A stretch of DNA of 64,000 bases, from NCBI GenBank assembly GCA_963922205.1, contig CAWUHX010000011.1:2108249-2172248 (forward strand), in the 5' to 3' direction. Every line of letters starts with the position of its first letter. Position 1 is the first letter of the stretch. Source of the stretch: Romanomermis culicivorax. Lineage: Eukaryota > Nematoda > Enoplea > Mermithida > Mermithidae. Shown here piece after piece: positions 9,140-21,468 of the stretch. Position numbers and translations under genes: made by a program. The notes beneath the pieces are model-generated. The model was not told where the DNA came from. It ran no database searches and saw nothing but the letters and a program-made list of their open reading frames with translations.

Positions 9140-12100
9140 ATGAAACCTATTTACGAGGATATTACTTCGGACGAAGATGACATGCCTATAGAAATTTTAG
9201 AAGATATTACTTCGGATGAAGATGACATGCCTATGGAAATTTTAGAAGATATTACTTCTGATGAAGACGATAAAACGATTGTGAATGAGTCTTCAGAGAA
9301 TATTACCTCTGGGAAAGAAGAAGAAGAAACACTTGATAATAATATTTTGGAAGAAGAAGAAGAAGAAGGAACTGTTTTAGATTATGATGATGATGAAGAT
9401 GATCAATACAAAAGTTATACGCCTTACAGTTCTGATGAGGAAGAAATTTATGAAGCAGCTCAAATTGGTGGCGGTGGTGGTGGTGTTGGGGGTAGTGGAG
9501 GTGTAACGAATGCATCTTTTGTTGCGGATGATTTTTTCGAACTAGGTCAACCCAGTACTGTAAATATTAGGCGTTTTAATACCGAAGGTCGCGAGTACTC
9601 TGTGAACTTTCATAATACTGAACATATGGATGATTTAAATGCTCAAATAGTGCCAACGTTTCAATGTATAGTAGAGCGAATTTCTGAGAATGTCGCTGAT
9701 AATGCCTTTATAGGGTTTTCCTTTGACCATCCAGATTTGACGAAAGGTCGTGTTTTGATACCTTTTAGACCGAAACATGCTTTAACTGGAGATTTGATTG
9801 TAAACACTCTTAATGCTGTTCTTCAATCAAATGAGCAAATACAAATTGATAGTCGTCAATCTACAATTCGTACGATTGTTGTAACACCACCTGAGGGTAG
9901 CAGTAAGCTAATTAAAATTACTTATGTAACATTTTTATTTTTATTTATTTATTTTAATTTAAGGTATTCACAATGCTCATCAATATTTAAAACATAATGA
10001 TTTTCTAAAAGATAAACACTGTATTATTCAAATCAACAACACGGATGATTTATGTTTTGCTAGAACTCTAGTTGTTGCTAGAGCTTACATTCATAAAAAA
10101 GATAGGAATGCTGAGCACAAATGGGAAAGTATTCCAAAGTCTGACAAGTCACATCTGCTGCAAACAAAGGTTGCTAAAGAACTGATGACCTTGGCAGGAT
10201 TAGCTAATCACCAAGGAGCTTGCGGTTTTCATCAGTGGGAACAACTGCAAGTTGTTTTATTACCCAATTATCAAATCAAAGTTTTTAGCAAAGAACGCTT
10301 TAAAGATTTGATATTTAGAGGTTAGAGTTTTTCATTTTTCTGTTATTGTGTATGTATTTAGAGTTTTAAGGACCTGAAGCAACGCATGTTTTGAATATTT
10401 ACCACCATGATAACCATTACTCCATCATTACAAAGATGCCTGGATTTTTTGACCGCGGCTACTTTTGTCCTCATTGCGATCTGGCCTACAATAACAAAAT
10501 GGAACACAGATGCAGAAACCTTTGTCCATTGTGTTACAATACACCCCCCATGTAATCAATTTAATGCTCGAAAATGCAAAGATTGTCTGCGATATTTTAA
10601 AAAGGATGAGTGTTTTGGTTGACACAAGTTTTTTTTTACTCAAAGAGGTCAATCGAAATGTCAAAAAACAGGGGTATCTATTTGCGATCATTTCAAAGTG
10701 TGCGAACAATGTGATACACTGATTCGATGAGCACATTCTAAAACTCATAATTGCGGTTATTTTGAATGCAAAACATGCAATAAAAGCGTACCTAAAAAAG
10801 GTATTAGATACGGTATAATTATTTTATTTTATTTTATTTTATATGAAAATTTTTAATTTTAGGACATTTATGTTTTATGCAACCTGTTGGTAGTGGAAAA
10901 ATTGAAGAGGAAGAAGATATATTTGAAACAAATGTTGATGAGGATGAGTGTCTAGATGATAATGAAACAGGAATTACTGATAAGTGTTCTATTAATTAAA
11001 ATTTGTTTTTTATGATTTTGAGACTACGCAGGAAAAAATTCTACGACAAACCGAATTAGGGGATGTGTTGGAACATGAACCAAATTTATGTGTTGTCCAT
11101 ACTGTATGGGATCAGTGTGGTCAAAACCAGGGAAATTTTGCTGCGATACATGCGGTCAACGCGAGTGTATTTTCAAAGGCTCTACATGTCTAAATGATTT
11201 CTGTGAATACCTTTTTGCAAAAGGTATGAAAAACATTACAGCAATAGCGCAAAATTCTCCAGGATTTGATGGACAATTTATAATGCAGTTTTTGTATCGT
11301 AATGGACATCATAAACTACATATCATTAATAAGGGTGAATTAGTAAATTGTTTATAGTTTTTCATTTTCATTTTCATCTATTTATTTATTTATTTTAGGT
11401 TTAGAGTTGATGTGTATCAGAGTAGGGTCGATAAAAATTAATGATTCTCTGAACTTTCTTCCGATGCCTTTGGGGGCTTTACCAAAAACATTTGGAATAA
11501 GTGAAATATGTAAAGGATATTTCCCTCATTTCTTTAATAGAAAAGAAAATTACAGATATATTGGCTCATATCCATCACCCGACATGTACAGTTACAATGC
11601 TATGAAACCTGCAGCTCATGCCACATTTCTGGAGTGGTATAATGGAAAGCTTGAAGCAGTAAGTTTGCAAAAGTATAAAGTTTTGCATTTAAATGCATCA
11701 TTGTTTAGGGTTGTCATTTTAATTTTGATAATGAGTTACTTGACTACTGTCGTAGCGATGTGCAAGTTTTATGACAATGTTGTATGAAATTTCGCGATAT
11801 TTTTATGGAAGAAACGAATGTCGATCCTTTAGAAAATTCAATAACCATTGCTAGTGCTTGCAACTTAGTTTTCCGACGTTTATTTTTGAAGCCAGATACT
11901 ATTGGTGTAATACCGTACAAAGGTTACGGTAAAGAAGAAAGACAGTCTGTTATAGCCTTAAAATGGCTGAAATGGTTAGCCCATAAAAATGAAAAACTGT
12001 ATATTCGACATAAACTTAATGGTGGTGAAGTTCAAATTGGAAGATACAAAGTTGATGGTTTATCAGGTAATTTTGTTTAAATTTTTGAAATTTTAATATC

Positions 12101-14008
12101 TATATGTTTGCTCATTAAGACACCACAATTTATGAATTTTACAGTTGTTATTGGCATGGTTGCCCTAAATGTATGAAAAATAGATATCAATTAACAGCCG
12201 ATAATAATACAAAAGCAGTCGATGCATGTGAACGCACTTTTAATCGGGCTATGGAACTTCAATCACTCGCTTATAGCGTACTCGAAATGTGGGAATGCAA
12301 ACTCTTACAACAACTTCACTCAGATCAGGAAATGAAAACATTTTTTGATACAGTCAAAATACCTGAATCTATAAATCCTCGAGAAGGTAAAATCTTGAAT
12401 TGTTCTTTTTTTATTTTGTCAAAAGTTTTCTTGTTTTAGCTTTCTTTGGCGGTCGCACTAATGCTGTAAAACTGTATCATAAAATTAAGTACAATGAAGA
12501 TGGTACACCTGCAGAAAAGATCAATTATGTAGATGTATGCAGTTTATACCCATTTGTCAACAAATATGGGAAATAGCCTACAGGCCATCCAAAAATCTTT
12601 ACTGAAGATTTTGAAGAGGTCAGCTCAACGTCCCAGACTTATGAGGGGTTAATCAAGTGTACGGTTTTACCACCTCCCAAACTCTTACATCCTGTTTTAC
12701 CGTATCAGCATGGTGGTAAATTATTGTTTCCTTTATGCAAAACTTGCACGCATGATTCACAAAAGACCACATGCGAGCGTAACGACCAAGACAGAGCATT
12801 AGATGGTACATGGGTTACGATAGAATTATATAAAGCCTTAGAGAAGGGATATAAGGTATACTGTCACTGTAATGGTTCTTTTTCTATGTATATTATTTTT
12901 GTTTCAGATCCTCAAGATTTTTGAGGTTTGGCATTATGATAATATTGAGCAATATCATCCAACCAAAAACCCTACTGGTGGTTTATTTATGCAATACGTC
13001 AATACCTTTATGAAAATGAAACTAGTAAGTTTTATATTATGTAAATGTGACAGAATTTGATTGTAATTTTTATAGGAAAGTGAAGGCTACCCTGCTAACG
13101 CTCAGACAGATGGGCAAAAACGTCAATACGAAATGGAGGTCTACAATTGTGAGAATATTTCATTGGATTCTTCGAAAATTTTAAAAAATCCTTGAAAGAG
13201 GGCTTTGACGAAATTAATGCTAAATTCTTTCTGGGGAAAAGTAACTTTGCATAGTTTTTTTGTATTCTATTTAATTATTTTTATGTTTTTTTAGTTTGGT
13301 CAACGAAAGAATATGGATAAGACTGTTATCCACAATGCACCCAAAGAATATTTTGAACTTGTGATGAATGTGGCCTACATTATTAAGAATGTTAGACTAA
13401 TCAATGAACAATTGGTGTCAACAACATATTGTCAACATGATGATTTTGCGGAAGTCATGGGAAATACTAACGCTGTTATTGCAGCTTATACAAGGGCTCA
13501 AGCTCCACTAAAGTTATATTCTTACATTGAGCGATTAAAAAGTCGAGTATTGTATTTTGACACGGATAGTATTATTTACCTGTCAGCAGTTGACAAACAA
13601 CAATATCAGGTACCCACTGGTTGGTGTCTTGGTGAAATGACTGACCAGTTACGTGAATATGGTTCTGGATCTTACATTACCGAATTTGTCAGTGGAGGTC
13701 CTAAAAATTACGCCTACAGGTTGTACAGTCCATCTACAGACCAATACCGTCACGTAATCAAAGTCCACGGTATCACTTTGTCATCAGATACTATGAAAAA
13801 AGTTTATTTTTATTCGCTTTGTCGAATGGTTTTTGCTTTTGTAAAAAACAATGGAGAAGAAGAAGTAGATGTACATAGTCTCCATATAGAGCGTCAGCAA
13901 GATCGTAAAGTTGTTACTTGTAAAACTTTGAAAAAATTTCGTATAGTATATGATAAACGTATTTTGAAACGTAATTTTTGTACATTTCCTTATGGTTGGA
14001 TTAAATGA
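9140..14008 (+). pseudogene. Polinton protein-primed DNA polymerase B, 11 exons, with stops
   Basis: Replicates the element by protein priming. Ten GT-AG introns are inferred: 9903-9963, 10321-10370, 10813-10862, 11335-11398, 11659-11708, 12067-12119, 12387-12439, 12856-12907, 13025-13075 and 13241-13294; each restores phase and family sequence. The order is acidic N-terminus, Cys-rich region (10,470-10,850), exonuclease motif I YDFE (11,011-11,022), motif III ELLDYCRSDV (11,730-11,760), palm motif A DVCSLYP (12,532), motif B NSFWGK (up to 13,240) and motif C YFDTDS (13,553-13,570). The C-terminus is complete, ending with TGA at 14,008. Damage: TGA at 10,620, 10,728, 11,772 and 13,193, TAG at 12,574, and frameshifts near 10,555, 11,000 and 11,130. 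Catalytic aspartates of motifs A and C remain. Confidence 0.88.
9155..9290 (+). repeat. Three 45-nt tandem repeats encoding acidic units in PolB N-terminus
   Basis: The repeated peptide EDITSDEDDMPIEIL occurs three times in a row (third copy diverged to EDITSDEDDKTIVNE). Each copy is 45 nt and keeps frame. It creates an acidic, probably disordered N-terminal extension ahead of the conserved polymerase regions. Confidence 0.8.
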
Positions 14009-14015
14009 TTTTTAC

Positions 14016-14021
14016 AATAAA
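14016..14021 (+). terminator. Poly(A) signal after PolB
   Basis: AATAAA lies 8 nt after the PolB stop codon, in AT-rich sequence. It fits the 3' end of the polymerase transcript and marks the latest position I can assign to the Polinton. Confidence 0.5.
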
Positions 14022-14075
14022 GTAGAATGTTGCATCAAATTAAAAAATTTTTTCTTTTTGATATGTAAAGATTTT

Positions 14076-15125
14076 TCAACTCTCCAAATTTTCTACACTT
14101 TTTTTACGACCAACTTGTTCTGGTTATTTTTTATAAAAGACCTTCTGGATCATTTTTGGCAGTCAATCAAACTTTATACGCATGCACCCGTAAGGATAAT
14201 GTTTCATCGCGTATTGACTCTCCCGAGATTTTACTCATTAAACAGACTATTACTGACCAATTTGACCGTTTGAGATTGACTTGAACGATCATTCAGGAAT
14301 GGGGCCTCCGAGCATATTTACGCCTGCAGGTGGTGCCCTTTTGTCAAAGGGGGTCCAGGGGCGCAAATTTTTGAAAGGCTTCTTCTGCCCACGGGAGAAG
14401 CCATTTTTACACACGATCGCTTTTTAATTCTGTTTCATTTTTGTTCATTTCAGTTTTCCTTTTTTCATCTACAGTAACACATCTATTACTCTAATTCCTC
14501 TATTACCATAATAGAAAAGTTACCGTAATTCTACTATTACGATAACTCCCAAATCTGTATGCTAAAATGTACGTCAACTCTCCAAATTTTCTACACGCTT
14601 TTTACGACCTGCTCGTTCTGATCATTTTCTATAAAAGACCTTATTTGTCTACATGCTTTTTATGGCCAGTTCCCTCTGGTCATTTTTTATAAAAGACCTT
14701 CTTGGTCATTTTTGGCAGAACATCAAACTTTATACGCATGCACCCATAAGGATAATGTTTCATCGCGTATTGACTCTCTCGAGACTTTACTCATTAAACA
14801 GACCATTACTGACCAATTTGACCATTCTGACATTTGTTGGGACCTCCGAAACATATTTACCCCTGCAGATGGCACCCTTTTGACAAAGGGGGTCCGGGGT
14901 GCAAATTTTTGAAGGGCTTCCTCTTCCCAGAGGGGAAGCTGTTTTTACACATGATCTCTTTTTATTTCTTTTCCATTTTTTGTTCATTTTAGTTTTCCTT
15001 TTCTGCGTTCATCAATTTTCCTTTTCCACCTACAGTAACACACTTATTACCCTAATTCCACTATTACCATAATCGAAAATTACCGTAATTCCACTATTAC
15101 GGTAACTCTAAAGCCTGTATACTTA
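14076..15125. repeat. Tandem duplication, period about 0.5 kb
   Basis: A unit beginning TCAACTCTCCAAATTTTCTACAC at 14,076 recurs at 14,574. Shared parts include TTATACGCATGCACCC, GGATAATGTTTCATCGCG, a GGGGTCC plus GCAAATTTTTGAA segment and a run of short words TATTACxxTAATTC. Copy 2 has an extra internal duplication of about 55 bp (14,591-14,645 repeated at 14,646-14,699). Short open frames here are parallel in both copies but are split by stops and resemble no protein. It is an unclassified repeat; it might belong to the Polinton end, which cannot be tested without the other terminus. Confidence 0.7.
15080..15105. repeat. Perfect 10-bp hairpin TTACCGTAAT/ATTACGGTAA
   Basis: TTACCGTAAT, a 6-nt loop TCCACT, then ATTACGGTAA. 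The equivalent place in the first 0.5-kb copy (14,519-14,547) has a diverged version. It could be a terminator- or recognition-type structure, or chance in AT-rich repeats. Confidence 0.6.
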
Positions 15126-15127
15126 AC

Positions 15128-15330
15128 CGTATGACCTATAAATCGACGAAGAAATTGACCGTATATGTTTACTGTAAGACCTGTAAATCCACCAAAAGTC
15201 GTCCGTATATGTTTACTGTAGGACCTATAAATCGACCAAAAATGACAAATTATAGGTCGTACACAAAAGATAGGGGTATCCTTAACCGTAGGACCTATAC
15301 AGTCCGGCCTTACTACTCATGTGCTCAAGT
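15128..15330. repeat. Degenerate tandem repeat, about 57-60 bp unit
   Basis: Recurring words are GACCGTATATGTTTACTGTA and GGACCTATAAATCGACC, in about three and a half diverged copies directly after the 0.5-kb duplication. No coding potential is seen. Confidence 0.55.
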
Positions 15331-15822
15331 GCCCTGTGACAGTATGAATTCTAATGTATGCTGAGCATTTGACCCTATATTTTCAGAACAATGAACACAA
15401 ACTACAAGGTGTTCCAAAAATCTGTTATGACTTGGGTATGAAATCTATCTTGTCATTCTTATTTGAAAGAAATTTTATGAGTATTGTCATTCTGTAGTGG
15501 GAGATGCAGTGAATTTATAAGAGTAAATAGTTTGTTCTTTGAAAAGATTCCAAATATAAAACTGTGTCACTGACAGCTGCTCAAGTGATATTACAGTATA
15601 CCTTTAATCTTGTACAGAATGCTCGTTTATTATTGTGTTTGTCCACTTTCGCATTCGGATCTTTTTGTAACTATTTATGTACTTGACATACGACTATAGC
15701 AAACAGAGTCGGCATCCCTCCAGAGGCCTCCTTCCTGTGGAATAATGATGGGACCTGAACTTCTCCAGAGTAAAGAAAAAATGTGTGTATTGACCTAAAC
15801 GTTAAAAAATCTTTTTTCAATG

Positions 15823-15870
15823 AAGGCGTGGCCTAACAGCAATTTCTGGATGACTCCATGGCCACGCCTT
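15823..15870. repeat. Inverted repeat AAGGCGTGGCC ... GGCCACGCCTT
   Basis: Two perfect 11-bp arms (15,823-15,833 and 15,860-15,870) are separated by 26 nt. The arms are GC-rich in an AT-rich setting. It could be the termini of a tiny element or a structured site; nothing else identifies it. Confidence 0.6.
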
Positions 15871-16257
15871 TTTGGACAAGAACGATTGGCTAATATAGAA
15901 ATGATGTTCGCCATGCATGAAATCGATAAGATGTTTTTCCTTGTAGGATTCCCTGCCACGGTTTGTAAACTCCTATTGATTTTCAGTCCTGAAAACCTCT
16001 TCATGTCTCTGATCATCAAATTTTTTTGATTGGTCATGCGAGCAACAGTCCTCAAAATGTTGAGTCATCAAAATCATTTACATAGGGCTCTTACAATAAA
16101 ATTTTTCACTCGAAAAATTGTTGAAGGTCAGGTCAGTATACTGTCAAATTTTCAGTCCCATATGGTATACTGTTTATTAGAAAATCCTGAAAATGTGAAA
16201 TACTACTTGCTCTCCATTTTCATTATTCAGAAGCATTTCAAGAAAAACAGACTCATA

Positions 16258-16837
16258 CAGGGTGAGCCAAAAAAAAGGCGACCAGTACTGACTTTTATAG
16301 CTTTCAAATGGATGAAGCTTTTTTAATGCATTTTTTTGTCTCGATAGATAAAACATCTGGCATAAAAACTGCAAAGCTTCAGCCACATTTCTCGAATATT
16401 GGCTGACTAGAATCAAAAATACTAAACATCGGTTTTTTCCAAGTAAATTTTGAAAAATTGACAAAAATTGACAAAATCAACATGTTTTATGACAAAAAAC
16501 TACGAAATTTGCCCCATATTGAAACAAGAAGTTAATGACTTTAAATTAGGTGTAACTTACAAATCTGGGTGACGTTTGAAGTATTATTGTAGCTTTACAA
16601 AACGTTTCTCACAATAGGACAACTTTTACTTTGATTTCACAATTTTTACATTCTGAAAAATAACAACGTTTACTAAATTCCTGTTTGTACAGTAACAATG
16701 AACGCTAGAAGCATAAAACTTGACCTTTACAGCAAAGATAAACAGGGAATTCTAATGCAGCAATCTGCATTAAAAAAGCTGTAGCCATTCAAAAGTTATG
16801 GAAGTCAGCACTGGTCGCCTTTTTTTGGCTCACTCTG
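16258..16837. mobile_element. Non-autonomous Tc1/mariner-type MITE, 580 bp
   Basis: Terminal inverted repeats of about 72 bp are at 16,258-16,330 and 16,766-16,837. They start CAGGGTGAGCCAAAAAAAAG and CAGAGTGAGCCAAAAAAAGG on the two strands. TA dinucleotides flank both ends (16,256-16,257 and 16,838-16,839), as expected of the TA target duplication of this superfamily. No transposase frame is inside, so it would need transposase from elsewhere. Confidence 0.82.
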
Positions 16838-16839
16838 TA

Positions 16840-18954
16840 TACTTTATACAGAATTCAGATCCTATTTGGATCCAGTCAGATCTGCCATTAGGGATCCGAC
16901 TCTGATACTTGCAGTTTCCTAGATTCAGAAATTCTTAATATTTGGGTAATTGGGATGTTCTGGAAATAGGGACATTCGGGGAATAGGGATACAATCATAA
17001 GGGACACATCTTTTTTTAGTTGTGACTGGGGGTTATATAATACATGACTATTTTTAAGACTTTTCGTGTCTGCTATGGAAGAATTTTTCCTATAGCCGGC
17101 CAGCAGAGTTTCTTTCAGCCGTCCCAAGTTTTTCTGTTGCCATAGTGTTTGCATGTTATAAAAACTGAATCAATCGTGTGCGAGTGCATGCATAACAATG
17201 AAATCTGAAAATAGTTACAAAAATGGTGGCGTCAGGATAGATGATGAAAAATTTCGCCTTACATGCATTTAAGCAGTTACGAAAGTTTTGGTAAATTTCA
17301 TTGGACCCAAGGAAAAACAAGAAAATCTAAAAAGAAAATTTTGTTTTTCTACAGAAATACTGTCAGCACTATTGTAGAAGTAGCTGAAAACCAAGCATAG
17401 CATGGATTAAAGAATCCAATGGTCTTTAAAAGTTTTGGCAAATTCTACAGTAAAAGAATGCACTACTTTTAGTAATACAATAAAAACTTTTGGAGGAAAT
17501 GCTTATTTCAGTGTTTTCTAATTTATAAGCATTCTGTAGAAACAGACTCAATGGAACTGCTAATTGCAGTTCAAGAATTCCAAGTTTCTGCATCAAAAAC
17601 AAAATGCGACATTGTGAATGCAAGAAACGTCATTACTTTAAAAATGTTTCTTGTGCTTTCTGATATTTTTCTATGTATTTTTTTCACTGTAATAACGACC
17701 CATGCAAATTTGAGATGAAGTGCTATGCATCAGGAAGTTTGAAAAAGAATCCGACGTGAAAGACGTCTGCAAGAAACAAAAAAAATGATCAAACTCTTCT
17801 GCAATCGAAAAGTCTTATGGATTATAAATCATAGTGGTGTAAAGTATTGTATCTCATATCTATCATATGATCATTTCTTGTTAGAGTAAAACTGGAGTTT
17901 CTTGATATCAGGCAAGATTATTCCAGACTGTTGTTGAGAATTGATTTAAGTCTATATTCAAGGCAGTACCTCATTCTGCATTCATAATTTACCAGAAAAT
18001 ATTTTTTAGTTCAGCTACAAAGTATTCCAGTCAGTTTTTTCACCTCACATTGACGAGACATTTTTGGGTTACTTGTCGATCAATAAACGAGATTTTACTG
18101 TCTGAACCGTAGTTAACTAAAAACAATTTCTACTTGAACATTTTTCTGGTAAGTTATCGATGTTTCTATGTTTCACCAATGCAACCTAATGGGAAGCCAG
18201 TACACACAACACCCATAACACTGTTGGAGGATCCCAGCGCTTTCTATTGGTTGTTTTTCTGGTATGTTAGGAACAGTTGGGGAGGAGTTAGTGAAAAAAG
18301 TTGATTCATGATCATTGGAGGGCAAAGTACAATAAGTAAATCTTGGCAAAATCATATGGTTCTTACACAGAAATGCTACCCGACGATTGGCCTATCCAAT
18401 GGTGTAACAACAAATCAAATTGGCCCATACAGTCAAAAGTTACGCCTTCTTTTCTGAAATACGCTCTTTTTGGTTATATCTTTTAGTGTGGAAGAATTTT
18501 CCAAGTTGATATACTTCAAAGCGAAGAATACTGTACCACGTTTAATACAAACCACACAAAATTAATAGTGATTCTGATGCAGAAGAGAACGAGCTTTTCA
18601 AAAATGCAACAACAAATCACGTAGGACGAAAATCAGAAAAGTTATGCCTGAAAAACCTTCAAAAAATGCAGTTTTCACCACAAAATCGTTCTTTTAAAAA
18701 ACTGCATTTATTACGTTTGATGCACTATGAGGATAGCATTTTTGAGCTGAAATGTAGTTATTTTTGAAATTATATTATTTTCGGATTTTTTATTTTACTC
18801 TGATCTAGTGGGTTCTGTGCTCTATTAACCTGCACTCTAATGTCCCTGGCGCTCTATTGTACAAAATTTGAAGAGCTCATTACTGTAGTTTAGGACAAAC
18901 TCATTCACGATTGCGAAAGAGGCAAACCGGTTATTTTCCGAAATTGACCACTTA
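16840..18954. other. No gene recognised
   Basis: About 2.1 kb of AT-rich sequence with only short, unconvincing open frames on both strands. It may include the 3' untranslated region and downstream spacer of the minus-strand membrane-protein gene that ends at 18,955. Confidence 0.5.
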
Positions 18955-20616
18955 CTATTTTTTCTTGTGTTTTGCAGCCGATGCAAGAGTTCTATCCAGA
19001 TCAAAAGTATGTGAGTATGATGTGCTGTCGAAATTTTGATATTTCTGTCGGGGAAGGGGGAATTCACTACAGTAAAAAGCTTTTTATCCCGTAAAGATAT
19101 CGATCAAATTGAACCTTTACTCTCGTGGCTTCAGCCGCGAAACCCATTTCAAAAAGAACGGACTATAACTAACATGTCTACATCTACCACATACTAACAA
19201 GTAGGATGAAACACTGTGAAATGATCAATTTTTGTCAAATGTATTCAAAATATTCAGTTCTAGGGTATTCCCACAGTAAATTTTTATCAGACTTACATCG
19301 GCAAAACTTCCGCCACTCGCTGCTTTCATCCTATCGGTCCTACTGTCGGGTTCTTTGATGGTCGATGCATTCCAAAAAGCAGCACAACAGCCGATCATGC
19401 AAATTAGGCAACACAAACTGGAAACTATTAAAGCTGCCGACGCGTAAATCACTATTAATCCTATGAAAATTGTCTTGTAGAAAAATTCGTGACAATAGCG
19501 GACGGATTTTTCATCTTGATGTTCGACGTCGTGGTTCAAGAAAACGAAGACCGATGCTGAGAGAGAAATCGATGATCGTGAGCAGTTTTGAATATTTTCG
19601 GACTCTAGGACAGATAATAAAAGTAGCCGGTACAAAGAAGCTCAGCTCAGGGCCACGATGATACTATTCGATGCACTTACTAAAACATTCATTGTAATAT
19701 CCTAGTAGGGTCAAAGAATCTTATTGATAATTTTACTGCCACAAGTTTTATCCGAATTCGGCCTAGGATTAAGCTTAGGAGGAAGCTTAGGCTTAGGAAC
19801 TCGTGGTGGAAAAATTGTTAATAAGATCCTAATCAGCTATTTAAATATTTTTTTAGAAAATTTAATGACTATACTCTGCCTAGCTGTAGTTTCTAGAAAA
19901 TACTTAATTATACTCTATACGTTCTGAAAGGATCAATGCAGCAAGCTCCTGAAAGTAAGTTCAATACGGAAAAAAGTAGGCTTATTACTGTGATCAAAGA
20001 AATAATTGTTTCGTCAGTGAGCAGCAAACATAACAGTTGAAAATTTCCTTCAATAATCTGGTTAAGTGGACAAAATTTCTCGAGTAGCATTCAGAAATCG
20101 GCCGAGTTTTGCCCAAATCGACAGTGAACAAGCATAGCGTTTTTTCATTGATTTTGGCCTTTCCCATTCTCATCAAGAACTCTAGAATTTTTCTGGAGTT
20201 AAAATTTTCCAATGAGTGAAAACTGCGCATCAAATTGAATCTACTTTCTTGGCTTTCGTCGTGTCCATCATTTTATTTGAAATGGACCATGGTTAACCTC
20301 ACTATTGAATTGACTGTTTCTAATGCAACCCAGCCGGGGCTCTCCCACTTCTAATGAAATACTCATAAAGTGTTAAATTTGTTATTGTATTTACTTGTTA
20401 TAAAGGCCACTATGACGAAAATTGCTAAGCAATATTCCATAACAGTCAAAAAATCTTTGGGCGCTAGATCAATCGGTAAATTCTGTTTGAATAATTGTCT
20501 TATTCTATATCGGTTGATATTGGTGACTGCTAACGAAAGAACGCCCAGACATCCAGTCACTAGGATACCAATAGTTATAGCTGAATCGGCGGGGCAATTG
20601 TGGAAATAAATTGAGG
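18955..20616 (-). CDS. Cellular multi-pass membrane protein, last three exons (TMEM272-like?)
   Basis: Three exons on the minus strand join in phase: 20616-20395 (acceptor TTCACAG, donor GTAAAT), 19556-19297 (acceptor TCTCTCTCAG, donor GTAAGT) and 19042-18955 (acceptor CCCCGACAG), ending with TAG. The first begins with HNCPADSAITIGILVTG and gives two hydrophobic segments. The second gives another long one (FIGLIVIYASAALIVSSL) after an RYCHEFFYKT loop. The last is a short polar tail ending AAKHKKK, which fits a KxKxx ER-retrieval signal. The CP-x-x-x-x-I motif before a membrane segment recalls TMEM272-like four-helix proteins, but this is tentative. The 5' exon(s) should lie further right; element A at 21,903 may sit in an upstream intron. 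Confidence 0.6.
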
Positions 20617-20741
20617 CTGTGAATTGAAGAAAACAGCTTTTGCAGCAAAAATGTGACTGAAACAATGGTATCGTAATAGCTTCAGGATTGATTACTATAT
20701 TTAGAGCTTCCGAAAAACTGATTGACTTTATATATAATGGG

Positions 20742-20885
20742 GTCGGTGGTCTACTTGTAAGCAGGGGTGGTCTGGGTGTAAGCAGGCGTGATCTGGGTGT
20801 AGGCAGAGGTGATCTCGGTGTAGGCAGAGGTGATCTGGATGTAGACAGGGGGTCTGGGTGTAGGCAGGGGTGGTCTGGATGTACA
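20742..20885. repeat. Minisatellite, 21-bp unit, about seven copies
   Basis: The unit is close to GGTGATCTGGGTGTAGGCAGA with small changes and one shortened copy. It is G-rich on the plus strand and stands out from the AT-rich background. Confidence 0.85.
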
Positions 20886-21168
20886 GAGGAGTTGCCATGG
20901 AATGGTCATACCCAAAATCTAGGGATAGGATGGAGAAAAAAGTTTGAAATTTTTACCTCACAGAATATTTAGGAACTTTGTTGTCTGAAATCCAAAACGT
21001 ATTTATGGTGCGCCGAAAAAGTGGACGTTTTCGAGCATTTTTTATCTAAATGGCTATTTTCAATTCAACCAAAAATTAATATTTTTCAGCAGTTTTTCGT
21101 CCCGAGGGCCATACCCTAGCCTAGGTTCTTGCGGATTGTCGCCATACATGTACATAGAGGGCCGGGAT

Positions 21169-21182
21169 GGGGGGGGGGGGGG
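21169..21182. repeat. G14 homopolymer
   Basis: A run of 14 consecutive G on the plus strand, prone to length error and slippage. Confidence 0.9.
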
Positions 21183-21468
21183 CTCTGGATCCCAAAAGGT
21201 TTAGATTTACTCCTAGCAGATTCTTGCTCCTAGCATTGATCAAGAAGATGATGAAGGAAAATGAGAAAGAAACGAAGAGAAAGGCGCCATAAGAATGAAA
21301 ATGGAGCGGTAATATTATGGTTTTTCTGAACAAAGCATAATGATTCCTAAGAAGTAACATCTGTAATATTAAACTCCAATTGTCGGTCCATTTGTTTGCC
21401 TGTTTGTCACAACACACAAAATGTAACCACTTGTTAAAACTTATACCAAAAATTTTCTATATCGAAGC

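Larger units (their letters stand above)
1..14021. mobile_element. Polinton/Maverick DNA transposon (right part, decayed)
   Basis: The set of genes defines a Polinton: protein-primed DNA polymerase B, chromodomain integrase, adenain-like protease, FtsK/HerA-type packaging ATPase, penton and double-jelly-roll major capsid protein. Virion genes run leftward and PolB runs rightward from a shared intergenic region at 8.3-9.1 kb. The left end lies outside the window, since the capsid gene is cut at base 1. No terminal inverted repeat can be recognised because only one end is present; the right limit is placed at the PolB poly(A) signal and could lie further right. Protease, penton, core protein, integrase N-terminus and PolB carry stops or frameshifts, so this copy cannot make virions or transpose by itself. 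Confidence 0.93.

Noticed and set aside
9303-9515. His/Leu-rich minus-strand frame
   Set aside because: Antisense of the acidic, glycine-rich N-terminus of PolB.
1-14008. Altered genetic code, because many genes contain in-frame TGA
   Set aside because: Intact neighbours end at TGA or TAA in the expected places, TAA and TAG interrupt as well, and frameshifts accompany them; decay explains all.
14653-14912. Short plus-strand frames in the 0.5-kb duplication
   Set aside because: Both copies have stops and the peptides have no domain; similarity between them is simply the duplicated DNA.
19921-19948. 28-nt micro-exon in the membrane-protein gene
   Set aside because: Splice-like sites exist, but exon 20,616-20,395 joins 19,556-19,297 directly in phase, and the extra exon would break that phase.
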